From: Thaumarchaeota archaeon UBA223
GTDB lineage: Archaea > Thermoproteota > Nitrososphaeria > Nitrososphaerales > UBA57
DNA length: 11,787 nt
Assembly (NCBI GenBank): GCA_002495905.1
Contig: DAHJ01000001.1
Location: 1 to 11,787 of the forward strand
Direction of reading: 5' to 3'
The notes under the pieces were generated by a model, which was not told where the DNA came from, searched no databases, and saw nothing but the letters and a program-made list of their open reading frames with translations. The position numbers and the translations under genes were made by a program. This document shows, one piece after another, positions 1 through 6,535 of this stretch. Each line of letters opens with the position of its first letter. The stretch's first letter is position 1.

Positions 1-327
1 TGCTTTACGTTTAGCTGCCTTACGCTTTGGTGCTGCTTTCTTCTTTGGAGCTGCCTTACGTTTAGTAGCTTTACGTTTAGTAGCTTTCTTCTTTGGAGCT
101 GCCTTACGTTTAGCTGCCTTACGCTTTGGTGCTGCTTTCTTCTTAGCTGCTTTGCGCTTTGGAGCTGCTTTTTTCTTGGTTGCTTTACGTTTAACTGCTT
201 TACGTTTAGTAGCTTTACGTTTAGTAGCTTTACGTTTAGCTGGTGCTTTACGCTTTGCTGCTTTGCGCTTTGGAGCTGCTTTACGTTTAGTAGCTTTACG
301 TTTTGTTGTTTTTCGTTTTGCAACCAT
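1..327 (-). CDS. Lys/Arg/Ala-rich repeat protein, histone H1-tail-like (C-terminus beyond window)
   Basis: The minus-strand frame opens with ATG at 327 and stays open to base 1, giving 109 residues with no stop, so the protein is partial. After an N-terminus MVAKRKTT it consists entirely of about nineteen 5- or 6-residue units of the form K-R/K-K-A-A/T/V, with a Pro added in many units (KRKAT, KRKAAP, KKKAAP). There is no acidic or aromatic residue and no globular domain in the visible part. This composition matches histone H1 C-terminal tails and bacterial Hc2/AlgP-like proteins, which bind and neutralise DNA; a nucleoid-associated role is an inference. Synonymous codons vary between units (AAA/AAG, CGT/CGC, GCT/GCA), so the coding frame is under selection and is not simple-sequence noise. 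A GGGGA stretch just upstream of the ATG is a weak ribosome-binding site, and a consensus TATA box lies at 361-368. Whether a folded domain follows is unknown. Confidence 0.85.
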   Translation of the reverse strand, partial: MVAKRKTTKRKATKRKAAPKRKAAKRKAPAKRKATKRKATKRKAVKRKATKKKAAPKRKAAKKKAAPKRKAAKRKAAPKKKATKRKATKRKAAPKKKAAPKRKAAKRKA

Positions 328-360
328 CTTTTTTCCCCAAAGCTTTTAATGAATATTGCG

Positions 361-368
361 TATATAAA
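361..368 (-). promoter_or_regulatory. TATA box of the Lys-rich repeat gene
   Basis: Read on the minus strand this is TTTATATA, a perfect match to the archaeal TATA-box consensus. Its centre is about 37 bases upstream of the ATG at 327, which predicts a transcript start near 338 and a leader of about 11 bases carrying the GGGGA ribosome-binding site. No other candidate in this spacer fits the gene as well. Confidence 0.5.
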
Positions 369-575
369 GAATTGAATTTCAGTTCAAAATGACAATCTTT
401 AAATTAAAGTGTAGTTATTTTTTTTCTTTTTTTTAAAAAAAAATTTCTAATTTTTATTTTTTTATTCATCAGTTTTCTATTCCGCTCACGACGACCTTAA
501 ATATGTTTCAGATTTTTCTATTTTTAGAAGTTATTGAGTTCAATTATCGCCTCCCGCATAAATTTTACAGCCAAA

Positions 576-586
576 TTTAAATTATA
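576..586 (+). promoter_or_regulatory. TATA box of the Sec61-beta/DUF2070 unit
   Basis: The string TTTAAATTATA lies about 25 to 28 bases before the ATG at 608 and about 21 to 22 bases before the ATG at 602. With the usual archaeal spacing, transcription would start at or next to 608, making this a leaderless message and favouring the second ATG. Confidence 0.45.
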
Positions 587-607
587 CAAAGTATTGAAGT
601 CATGTAC

Positions 608-787
608 ATGAGCTCTAAAGGAGAAAAGAAAGACAAGAGTGGACAAATGCCTGCATCACAAGCAGGGCTGATGACCTTCTTCGCAGATTCCGGAAAGGGG
701 ATCAAACTTTCACCTATTGTAGTAATGGGTGGAGCGTTAGCAATAATTGTCATATCTATTGCATTACGAGTTTTTCCTATAATATAG
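608..787 (+). CDS. secG: preprotein translocase subunit Sec61-beta (SecG/SecBeta)
   Basis: This gene encodes the small third subunit of the archaeal SecYEG/Sec61 translocon, which sits in the cytoplasmic membrane and supports protein export and insertion. The 59-residue product has the family architecture: a charged Lys-rich cytoplasmic N-terminus (MSSKGEKKDKSG), the conserved stretch with MPASQAGLMTFF, then the GIKLSP motif leading into one C-terminal transmembrane helix (about residues 37-56) and almost no tail. The first ATG in frame is at 602 (adding Met-Tyr), but the ATG at 608 gives the usual MSSK start and fits the TATA spacing. The DUF2070 gene begins 15 bases after the stop, so the two are probably co-transcribed. 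The family identification is strong. Confidence 0.9.
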   Translation: MSSKGEKKDKSGQMPASQAGLMTFFADSGKGIKLSPIVVMGGALAIIVISIALRVFPII

Positions 788-802
788 ATAGTCCGAACAA
801 AT

Positions 803-2599
803 ATGCAATCAACTTTTAGTTTACAAAGAAAATTTCGATTATTATTTACACTGCCGTCATTTTTTGTTTCGCTTTTATTAGCATCTGCAACTTCGTTATC
901 AATAATATTAATTCAGGGTATTTTTTCTAACGTCCCAATGGCACAAAGATATGAAGCAATATCAATATTTTTTGTTGTATTTTTGTTATCGATTATTTTA
1001 GAACGTTTAATATTAATACGTCATTCATTTGCTTCGATTCGTAGATTACTTGCTATGTCTGTTGTTCCGAATGCTTCATGGTCTGTTCTTTCGGCATTTG
1101 GATTATATCAATATTCATTATTACAGGAAGAACAGGTATTTTATTTGTTAGTTGTAATGGGTTTGTCAACTGCAATATCTATACGAATAATTATTTTAGG
1201 ATCGGTGTTTTTCAGGAGAATTAGTGTGGGAACATTGGTTTCTTTTCTACAACCAATGTTATTATTTACAATAATTCCATTTGCACAGACTGGTGTATTA
1301 TTTCCTATAGAACAATTTTCTTTGTTATTAGCGGAAGAATCAATAGCGTTTTCATTGGCGTTAATTATTCCTGTTTTATCTGTAAGTTATTTATTGGTGT
1401 TAAGCAAAACAGGTGGTACTTTAATTAAAAGTTCACCGTTAATTGTTTTTCAGGCATTTTTACAAGCATGGGTTGCAGAACGTCCTAAACTAATTGAAGA
1501 TTTAATTGAAACGTTCAGTTTAGAAAAAGAAATTGTTACTTCTGTAATTGAATTTCCGCATAAAGATAATGCACCAGGAAAAAATAGAGCAATAATAGTA
1601 CCAGAAGTTCATCCAGGGCCTTTTTACCCGATTGGAAGTAGTAATTTACCTTTTGAGTTGTGGAAATGGGCAGATAGTAACAATCTAAAATCTATAATAT
1701 TCCATGGTATTTCTGGTCATGAACATAATTTAGCTTCTAAATCAGTGGTTAGTTCATATCTTAATGAAATGAATAACTTGCAGATTGTATCTGATGGAAG
1801 TACTTGTACAGAACCAAAATCAAGAAGTATAGGTAGAGCAACTGTTAGTGGATTAGCGTTTGGTGATTATGCAATGTTAGTATTGACTTTGGCACCATAT
1901 GGAATGGAAGATTTTCCAATTTTTGTTAGAGAAAAGATAAGCAAAGCTGCAAAGTCCATTGGTTTTAATGGTGTAATATTGATCGATGCGCATAATTCGA
2001 TAGGAGCAACGCCGGTTCATGAAGATTGTGAAGATATAATAAGTGCTTCAAAGGATATTCTTAGAAAGATTAGATTCAATAATCAAATGCCATTCAGAAT
2101 GGGATATGCAGATTCAAAGGATTTACGTATAAAATTAAAAGATGATGTTGGTCCTGCAGGTATAGGCTTGGTTTTGTTTGAAATTAATAAAAAATATTAT
2201 GGGCTGTTATCAGTTGATGCTAACAATATTGCATTAGGTTTTCGAGATAAAATTCTTAGTGAAAATGATGACATAATCGATGTTTGTACGACAGATACTC
2301 ATTTTAATGCTGCAAAGGTAATGAATTCGCTTGGATATACTCCGTTTGGAGGCGAGTCGTCAGTTAAAGAAATCAGAAAAATAATTGAGAACTTGCGAGA
2401 TGCTGCAGAAAAATCCATGACAAAATCTAATTTTGTTATTAAAAGAAATAAAAATTCTTACAAGGTATTTGGTTCTGCGTTATTAGATGATTATTCTGTA
2501 GGATTAGATCGTTTGTTTACTATCGCAAAAATAGGAGGAGTATCTACATTTTTAATTATATTAGCAGTTTATGCTTTAGGAATTACTTTAGTAAGGTAA
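803..2599 (+). CDS. DUF2070 family polytopic membrane protein
   Basis: The 598-residue product matches the archaeal DUF2070 family of unknown function. The first ~205 residues form about six membrane helices (near 12-38, 51-72, 85-102, 112-136, 143-165 and 178-200). A soluble domain of about 350 residues follows, and a final helix lies at about 575-597. The soluble domain carries conserved-looking polar motifs: EVHPGPF (268-274), HGISGHEHNL (301-310, with His301, His306, His308), DAHN (395-398) and DTHF (498-501). Their His/Asp/Glu content suggests a metal-dependent enzymatic site, but that is an inference; the family has no established reaction that I know of. The gene follows Sec61-beta by 15 bases and has no clear ribosome-binding site. 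Its TAA stop directly abuts the stop of the convergent next gene. Confidence 0.88.
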   Translation: MQSTFSLQRKFRLLFTLPSFFVSLLLASATSLSIILIQGIFSNVPMAQRYEAISIFFVVFLLSIILERLILIRHSFASIRRLLAMSVVPNASWSVLSAFGLYQYSLLQEEQVFYLLVVMGLSTAISIRIIILGSVFFRRISVGTLVSFLQPMLLFTIIPFAQTGVLFPIEQFSLLLAEESIAFSLALIIPVLSVSYLLVLSKTGGTLIKSSPLIVFQAFLQAWVAERPKLIEDLIETFSLEKEIVTSVIEFPHKDNAPGKNRAIIVPEVHPGPFYPIGSSNLPFELWKWADSNNLKSIIFHGISGHEHNLASKSVVSSYLNEMNNLQIVSDGSTCTEPKSRSIGRATVSGLAFGDYAMLVLTLAPYGMEDFPIFVREKISKAAKSIGFNGVILIDAHNSIGATPVHEDCEDIISASKDILRKIRFNNQMPFRMGYADSKDLRIKLKDDVGPAGIGLVLFEINKKYYGLLSVDANNIALGFRDKILSENDDIIDVCTTDTHFNAAKVMNSLGYTPFGGESSVKEIRKIIENLRDAAEKSMTKSNFVIKRNKNSYKVFGSALLDDYSVGLDRLFTIAKIGGVSTFLIILAVYALGITLVR

Positions 2600-3412
2600 T
2601 TAGAGTTTAACTTGAATCCATTCTTGGCCAGGTGGAAATATTGATGGATAACAATCATATGCTGCAAGAATAAAGTCGTCTAGAATTTCATGATCTCCTG
2701 TATAATTCACACAAACAGCAATTTCAAATTCTGTACCAAGTTCAGGTAGTAGTTCTAGTGGAAATCCAGTGATAATAGTATTTTCGTTGGTTCCAATTAA
2801 TCCAGGAAATTCATCTTTTCCAAGGTTGTAAGCATTATCTGCACCAGGTAATCCTGCGTCTCTGAAATATCCACCAGATAAATCATCTTTTGGGTTACCT
2901 TCCATGTCGACGTTTTCACCGGTTGGATTCCAAACTGCGTCAATAGTGTAATCAGTTACATTATCGTTGTTATGATCTATACGCACTCTCCAAGTTAATA
3001 ATTCATCAGTAAGTTGAAAAAGTGCTCCATCAGGAACAGGAAGTGTTCTTGCAAGTTGTGTTGGAGGAGGATTTACAACTGTTATTTTTACCCAGAGCCA
3101 TTCGTCTTCAATCCAAACATTTGTTTTTCTTATATCTACCCAAGACATTACCTCCATTCCAATGACGGGTGGAACAAGTTGACCAGGTGAAGGAGGAACG
3201 TGAGCTACATCATCAATATCGTCAAAATTGGTTACTCCTTGATCGTTCTCTGAATTAATATTTCCAAAATCTTCATCAAAGATTAGTTCATCATCATCAA
3301 AAGTTTGTCCTGTCAAAGCTGAGTCGGTATTAATAACGTAAGCTACACCAATGACTACTACAATAGCACCTATCCAGAAAATTGGTATATTCCTTCCTTG
3401 AAATTTTGGCAT
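2600..3412 (-). CDS. membrane-anchored exported protein of unknown function
   Basis: I do not recognise a family. From ATG 3412 the product is 270 residues: a short basic N-terminus (MPKFQGRN), one hydrophobic helix (about residues 9-27) that should act as signal anchor, a very acidic linker (about 38-70, many D/E/N) and then an extracellular-looking domain rich in Trp, Asp and Asn. That domain has a D-H-N-N-D-N stretch resembling a calcium-binding loop and only two cysteines near the C-terminus (20 residues apart), which could form a disulfide. An upstream in-frame ATG at 3451 would add 13 residues. I prefer 3412 because it lies about 24 bases from the palindromic TATA box at 3432-3439 and gives a cleaner signal anchor. 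It is divergent from glmM and convergent with the DUF2070 gene; neither neighbour reveals its job. Confidence 0.8.
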   Translation of the reverse strand: MPKFQGRNIPIFWIGAIVVVIGVAYVINTDSALTGQTFDDDELIFDEDFGNINSENDQGVTNFDDIDDVAHVPPSPGQLVPPVIGMEVMSWVDIRKTNVWIEDEWLWVKITVVNPPPTQLARTLPVPDGALFQLTDELLTWRVRIDHNNDNVTDYTIDAVWNPTGENVDMEGNPKDDLSGGYFRDAGLPGADNAYNLGKDEFPGLIGTNENTIITGFPLELLPELGTEFEIAVCVNYTGDHEILDDFILAAYDCYPSIFPPGQEWIQVKL

Positions 3413-3431
3413 CTTCCTAAGCACATCTATC

Positions 3432-3439
3432 TTAATTAA
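3432..3439. promoter_or_regulatory. palindromic TATA box shared by divergent genes
   Basis: TTAATTAA is a perfect 8-base palindrome. Its centre (3435.5) lies about 24 bases from the minus-strand ATG at 3412 and about 25 bases from the plus-strand ATG at 3460, so one TBP site could direct leaderless transcripts both ways. A second AT-rich half (CTAATTAA) follows at 3441-3448 and could instead serve the minus-strand gene. Confidence 0.4.
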
Positions 3440-3472
3440 TCTAATTAACATTACTACAAATGGATAAAAAAA

Positions 3473-4780
3473 TTGAAATTTGGTACTTCGGGTATAAGAG
3501 GAATATTTCAGGATGACATAGATACAAAGATGATTATGAACCTGGTTGAATCAATTTCTCTCAGTGGTTTAGGTTCAAATTTTCTTATTGGACATGATTC
3601 GAGACGATCTTGTATATTATTTGCCGATATACTTACAGCAGGATTAAGTTATTATGGAAATAATGTAAACCATATTGGTTTGGCGCCAACTCCCTTGGTA
3701 GCATATTCAACTAAGAAGGGGGATTTTGACTTGGGTTTTGCTGTAACAGCATCACATAATCCACCAAATTATTGTGGAATAAAGGTATTTGATTCAAAAG
3801 GTATTGCAATAGATGAAAAAACGGAAGAAATGATACAGAATTATGATTCTGTGTATAGATATCAACCAGATAAATTTGGTAAAATTACCTTTAATGAAGG
3901 AATTAAAATAAATTATGTTATAGATATTTTAGAAAAGTTCAGTTCTGGAAAAAAGAAGTATAAAATATTAGTAGATTGTGCTAACGGTGTTACAAATAAT
4001 TTTACACCTTTATTATTATCTAAGATGGGTCATGAGGTTATTTCAATTAATTCACATCCAAGTCATAGATTTCATGGACATAGTCCTGAACCCATAAAGG
4101 AAAATCTTGAAGTTACAACAAATTTGGTAAAAAATAGTGATGTAGATTTTGCATTTGTGCATGATGGTGATGGAGATCGACTTGTTATTATAACTAAAGA
4201 AGGAATTGTTCCAGATTATGTTTTTTCTTATTTGTTATTGTCTATAATAATTCAAGAAAGAAAAGGAGATTTGGTTATTTCAATAAATTCATCTACAGCT
4301 CTTGAAGAACTTGCCGAGTTACACTCTTGCAATATTTCTCGAGCTCGTCTTGGAAAAACATTCATAACGTTAGACAGATTATCAGGAATTTATGCTACTG
4401 AACCAAGTAAAGTTATTGATTCGGATTGGGGAATGTGGGAAGATGGAATTCATGCAGCATTAAAATTAGTGCACTACATGTCAGTAAATAATCTCGATAT
4501 TGAGGAAATGATAAAGTCTGTTCCAAAGAGAAGTTATTTGCAGAATAATATTGTTTTAGAGGCTTTTGACCCTGATTTGCTGAAGGAAAAGGCATTGGAT
4601 ACGCTTGAAGAGCCTGTAGAAATTCAAGAAATTGATGGTTTGAGGCTGGTTTATTCAGACGGTTGGGTGTTGTTTAGGGTTTCGGGAACCGAGCCTAAAT
4701 GTAGAATTTACGTAGAGAGTAATAATGAGAAACGAAGTGTCGACTTGATGAAGAAGGCAGAGAGTGTTTTATTAAATTAA
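3473..4780 (+). CDS. glmM: phosphoglucosamine mutase / phosphomannomutase
   Basis: This alpha-D-phosphohexomutase interconverts the 6- and 1-phosphates of glucosamine, mannose or glucose, feeding nucleotide-sugar synthesis in the cytosol for glycosylation and envelope sugars. The 435-residue product has all four family regions: FGTSGIRG (3-10), the phosphoserine loop TASHNPP (92-98, Ser94), the Mg-binding DGDGDR (231-236) and the phosphate-binding RVSGTEP (402-408). The sugar-selecting loop is unusual, reading ATEPSKVID (308-316) where GGEPSG-type loops are common, so substrate preference is uncertain. The frame is open only from a TTG at 3473. An ATG at 3460 sits where the promoter predicts the start but is one base out of frame across an A7 tract (3466-3472). 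The stop lies 2 bases from the convergent permease stop. The family is certain; GlmM versus ManB is not. Confidence 0.9.
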   Translation: MKFGTSGIRGIFQDDIDTKMIMNLVESISLSGLGSNFLIGHDSRRSCILFADILTAGLSYYGNNVNHIGLAPTPLVAYSTKKGDFDLGFAVTASHNPPNYCGIKVFDSKGIAIDEKTEEMIQNYDSVYRYQPDKFGKITFNEGIKINYVIDILEKFSSGKKKYKILVDCANGVTNNFTPLLLSKMGHEVISINSHPSHRFHGHSPEPIKENLEVTTNLVKNSDVDFAFVHDGDGDRLVIITKEGIVPDYVFSYLLLSIIIQERKGDLVISINSSTALEELAELHSCNISRARLGKTFITLDRLSGIYATEPSKVIDSDWGMWEDGIHAALKLVHYMSVNNLDIEEMIKSVPKRSYLQNNIVLEAFDPDLLKEKALDTLEEPVEIQEIDGLRLVYSDGWVLFRVSGTEPKCRIYVESNNEKRSVDLMKKAESVLLN

Positions 4781-4782
4781 TG

Positions 4783-6483
4783 TTAGCGGAAACGCACTTT
4801 GAATAATATAATTGCAATAATTACTACAGTCCAAAGGAAGAATGTTAGTAACATTGATGTTGCAGCAAGTAATTCAACTGAGCCATTAACAAACAAATCC
4901 CAGAGAATCGCGGCAATGACTTGATTGTTTGGAACTACGAGGAAAATAATCGAGCTTAGTTCACGAAATGTTAGAACAAAGATATAGATCCATGCGCTGA
5001 TAAGAGCAGGTTTTAGTAATGGTATAATAATTTTTTGAACAGTGGTTGTCCATTCTGCACCAGATACAGAAGATGTTTCTTCAAGATCATCTTTGATTTG
5101 GATTAAAGCTCCATTCGCAAACCTAATACCTTGGGGCATATATTTTACCAAGAAACAAAGCATCAAAACATAAACTGTTCCATAAATTCCCAAGGGTATT
5201 GTTAAGAAAGTCCACAGTAATCCAAGTCCGAGAATCATACCTGGAAATGCAAGTGGTAAAGAACCAAATCCTTCCAAGAGTCCACCGCCACGAATATTTT
5301 TGCGGTTAGATATGTATGTAAGAATTGCAGCCATGATTACTACAATTGTTGCTGAAACAACTGAGACAGTAGCACTGTTCATGAGGCTTGAAATGATTCT
5401 CCTTTGACCAAGAACTGTTTCGTAGTTACGTAAAGTCATATTGCCGAAGAGATCGTTCGGATTCCAATATGGCTGGAATGAGAGGATGAGAACCATACCA
5501 AAAACGACGACGATGTGGAGGAAGACATAGAAGCCCAGTATTCCAGTGCCAAGCCATCTCCATTTTCCAAGGTCCAATATAGAAGGTTTATACCCTTTAC
5601 CAGTGATTACTTGGAATTTTTCGGTTCTCTTTACCGCTTTTCTGTACAAATATACTGCAGTCATTGTTATAATCAGAAGAAAACTGGCGTAAGCTGTACC
5701 TAGTCCATAATTTGGAGGAATTGCCCAGACTACAGTTTCGTATATTCGATACATGAATACGTATACTGGTGGAGAGGCTGCTGCACCGATCATAGCGGGC
5801 GTTTCAAATGACTCGATAGCGAGAATGAATGTCAGTAGGTAAACGCTGATAATAGCTGGCATCATCAATGGAATTGTAATCTTTCTGAATATTGTAAACA
5901 CAGATCCTCCACTTACTCTTGCTTGTTCTTCTAGTGAAGCGTCCATTGTTGCAAATGCTGCAGATATTACAAGATAAGATAGTGGCACAAGACTTATGCC
6001 CATTACCCAAATCATACCTGGAAGAGAATAAATGTTAAACAAAGCTGTTTCGAAACCAGTAATGTTTCTCCACCAGGTGTTTACAAGTCCTGACCTTGGT
6101 GAGAACAAGTAAATCCAAGCGAGGTTGTCAACCATTCCAGGAAGAATTATCGGAAGTATCGGGATAAAAACAAAGTATTGTCTTAATGGTGCATTAGTTC
6201 GTGTAGTAATAAATGAAAGTACAGTAGCAATTGAAACTCCAATCAGTGCACTGCCTAAAGCATATGCAACAGAGTTTCTCAAGAGTTGAAAGGTTTTTGG
6301 ATCAGAGAATACAGTTCTATAATTATCCAGTGTAAGATTTCCGTCGCCGCCCGGACTGCCAGACCAAAAACTTCCGAAGATCAAAAACGATACAGGATAA
6401 ATAATTAGAAATAGTGTAAAGCCTAACAGTGAATAGAATATAGCAGAAGATTTGCTCATGTTTTTTAGTCTATCAACAAGCAT
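4783..6483 (-). CDS. fused two-domain ABC transporter permease, iron(III)/thiamine type
   Basis: This 566-residue integral membrane protein carries two MetI-like permease domains in one chain, the arrangement of FbpB/SfuB iron(III) and ThiP thiamine importers. Each half ends in the cytoplasmic coupling loop that docks the ATPase: residues 185-208 (LEEQARVSGG...ITIPLM) and 467-490 (LEETSSVSGA...IIIPLL). About twelve helices are expected, six per half, joined by a basic linker near 281-310. Homology identifies the transporter class, not the cargo. The probable partner solute-binding protein lies at 8949-9920 on the same strand, but HflX and a protease gene intervene and no ATP-binding gene is in the window. 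The ATG at 6483 lies about 32 bases from a TATA-like box; a second ATG at 6459 would shorten it by 8 residues. Confidence 0.9.
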   Translation of the reverse strand: MLVDRLKNMSKSSAIFYSLLGFTLFLIIYPVSFLIFGSFWSGSPGGDGNLTLDNYRTVFSDPKTFQLLRNSVAYALGSALIGVSIATVLSFITTRTNAPLRQYFVFIPILPIILPGMVDNLAWIYLFSPRSGLVNTWWRNITGFETALFNIYSLPGMIWVMGISLVPLSYLVISAAFATMDASLEEQARVSGGSVFTIFRKITIPLMMPAIISVYLLTFILAIESFETPAMIGAAASPPVYVFMYRIYETVVWAIPPNYGLGTAYASFLLIITMTAVYLYRKAVKRTEKFQVITGKGYKPSILDLGKWRWLGTGILGFYVFLHIVVVFGMVLILSFQPYWNPNDLFGNMTLRNYETVLGQRRIISSLMNSATVSVVSATIVVIMAAILTYISNRKNIRGGGLLEGFGSLPLAFPGMILGLGLLWTFLTIPLGIYGTVYVLMLCFLVKYMPQGIRFANGALIQIKDDLEETSSVSGAEWTTTVQKIIIPLLKPALISAWIYIFVLTFRELSSIIFLVVPNNQVIAAILWDLFVNGSVELLAATSMLLTFFLWTVVIIAIILFKVRFR

Positions 6484-6510
6484 AGGGACACTACTTATCT
6501 CGTAAATTAT

Positions 6511-6520
6511 CTATATTAAG
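6511..6520 (-). promoter_or_regulatory. TATA-like box of the ABC permease gene
   Basis: On the minus strand this reads CTTAATATAG, in the 52-base gap after the HflX stop and about 32 bases before the permease ATG. It suggests the permease is transcribed separately from hflX with a very short leader. Confidence 0.35.
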
Positions 6521-6535
6521 CCTGTTAGAATAATT

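Larger units (their letters stand above)
328..601. other. AT-rich divergent intergenic region with T8/A9 tract
   Basis: This 274-base spacer separates two divergently transcribed genes and has no credible coding frame. It holds the TATA boxes of both neighbours. From 417 to 472 it is nearly pure A/T, including eight T (427-434) immediately followed by nine A (435-443), a sequence expected to be intrinsically stiff or bent. A slightly GC-richer island at 480-560 contains another TATA-like string (CTTAAATATG, about 494-503) with no gene start at the expected distance. I see no tRNA, box C/D or other RNA that I can support. Confidence 0.5.

Noticed and set aside
1..327. CRISPR array or plain tandem satellite
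   Set aside because: Units are 15 or 18 bases with no unique spacers, and they keep one reading frame with synonymous variation, so they are coding repeats.
152..349. Plus-strand open frame of 65 codons over the Lys-rich gene
   Set aside because: It is the antisense of the repetitive KRKA coding sequence and reads as a monotonous LRLVALR repeat. The minus-strand frame has a promoter and a ribosome-binding site.
4413..4595. Minus-strand 60-codon frame inside glmM
   Set aside because: It lies antisense to a conserved enzyme gene, has no recognisable features and no promoter.
5515..6010. Short frames overlapping the ABC permease (5515-5703 plus, 5804-6010 minus)
   Set aside because: Both overlap the conserved permease domains in other frames and encode nothing recognisable.
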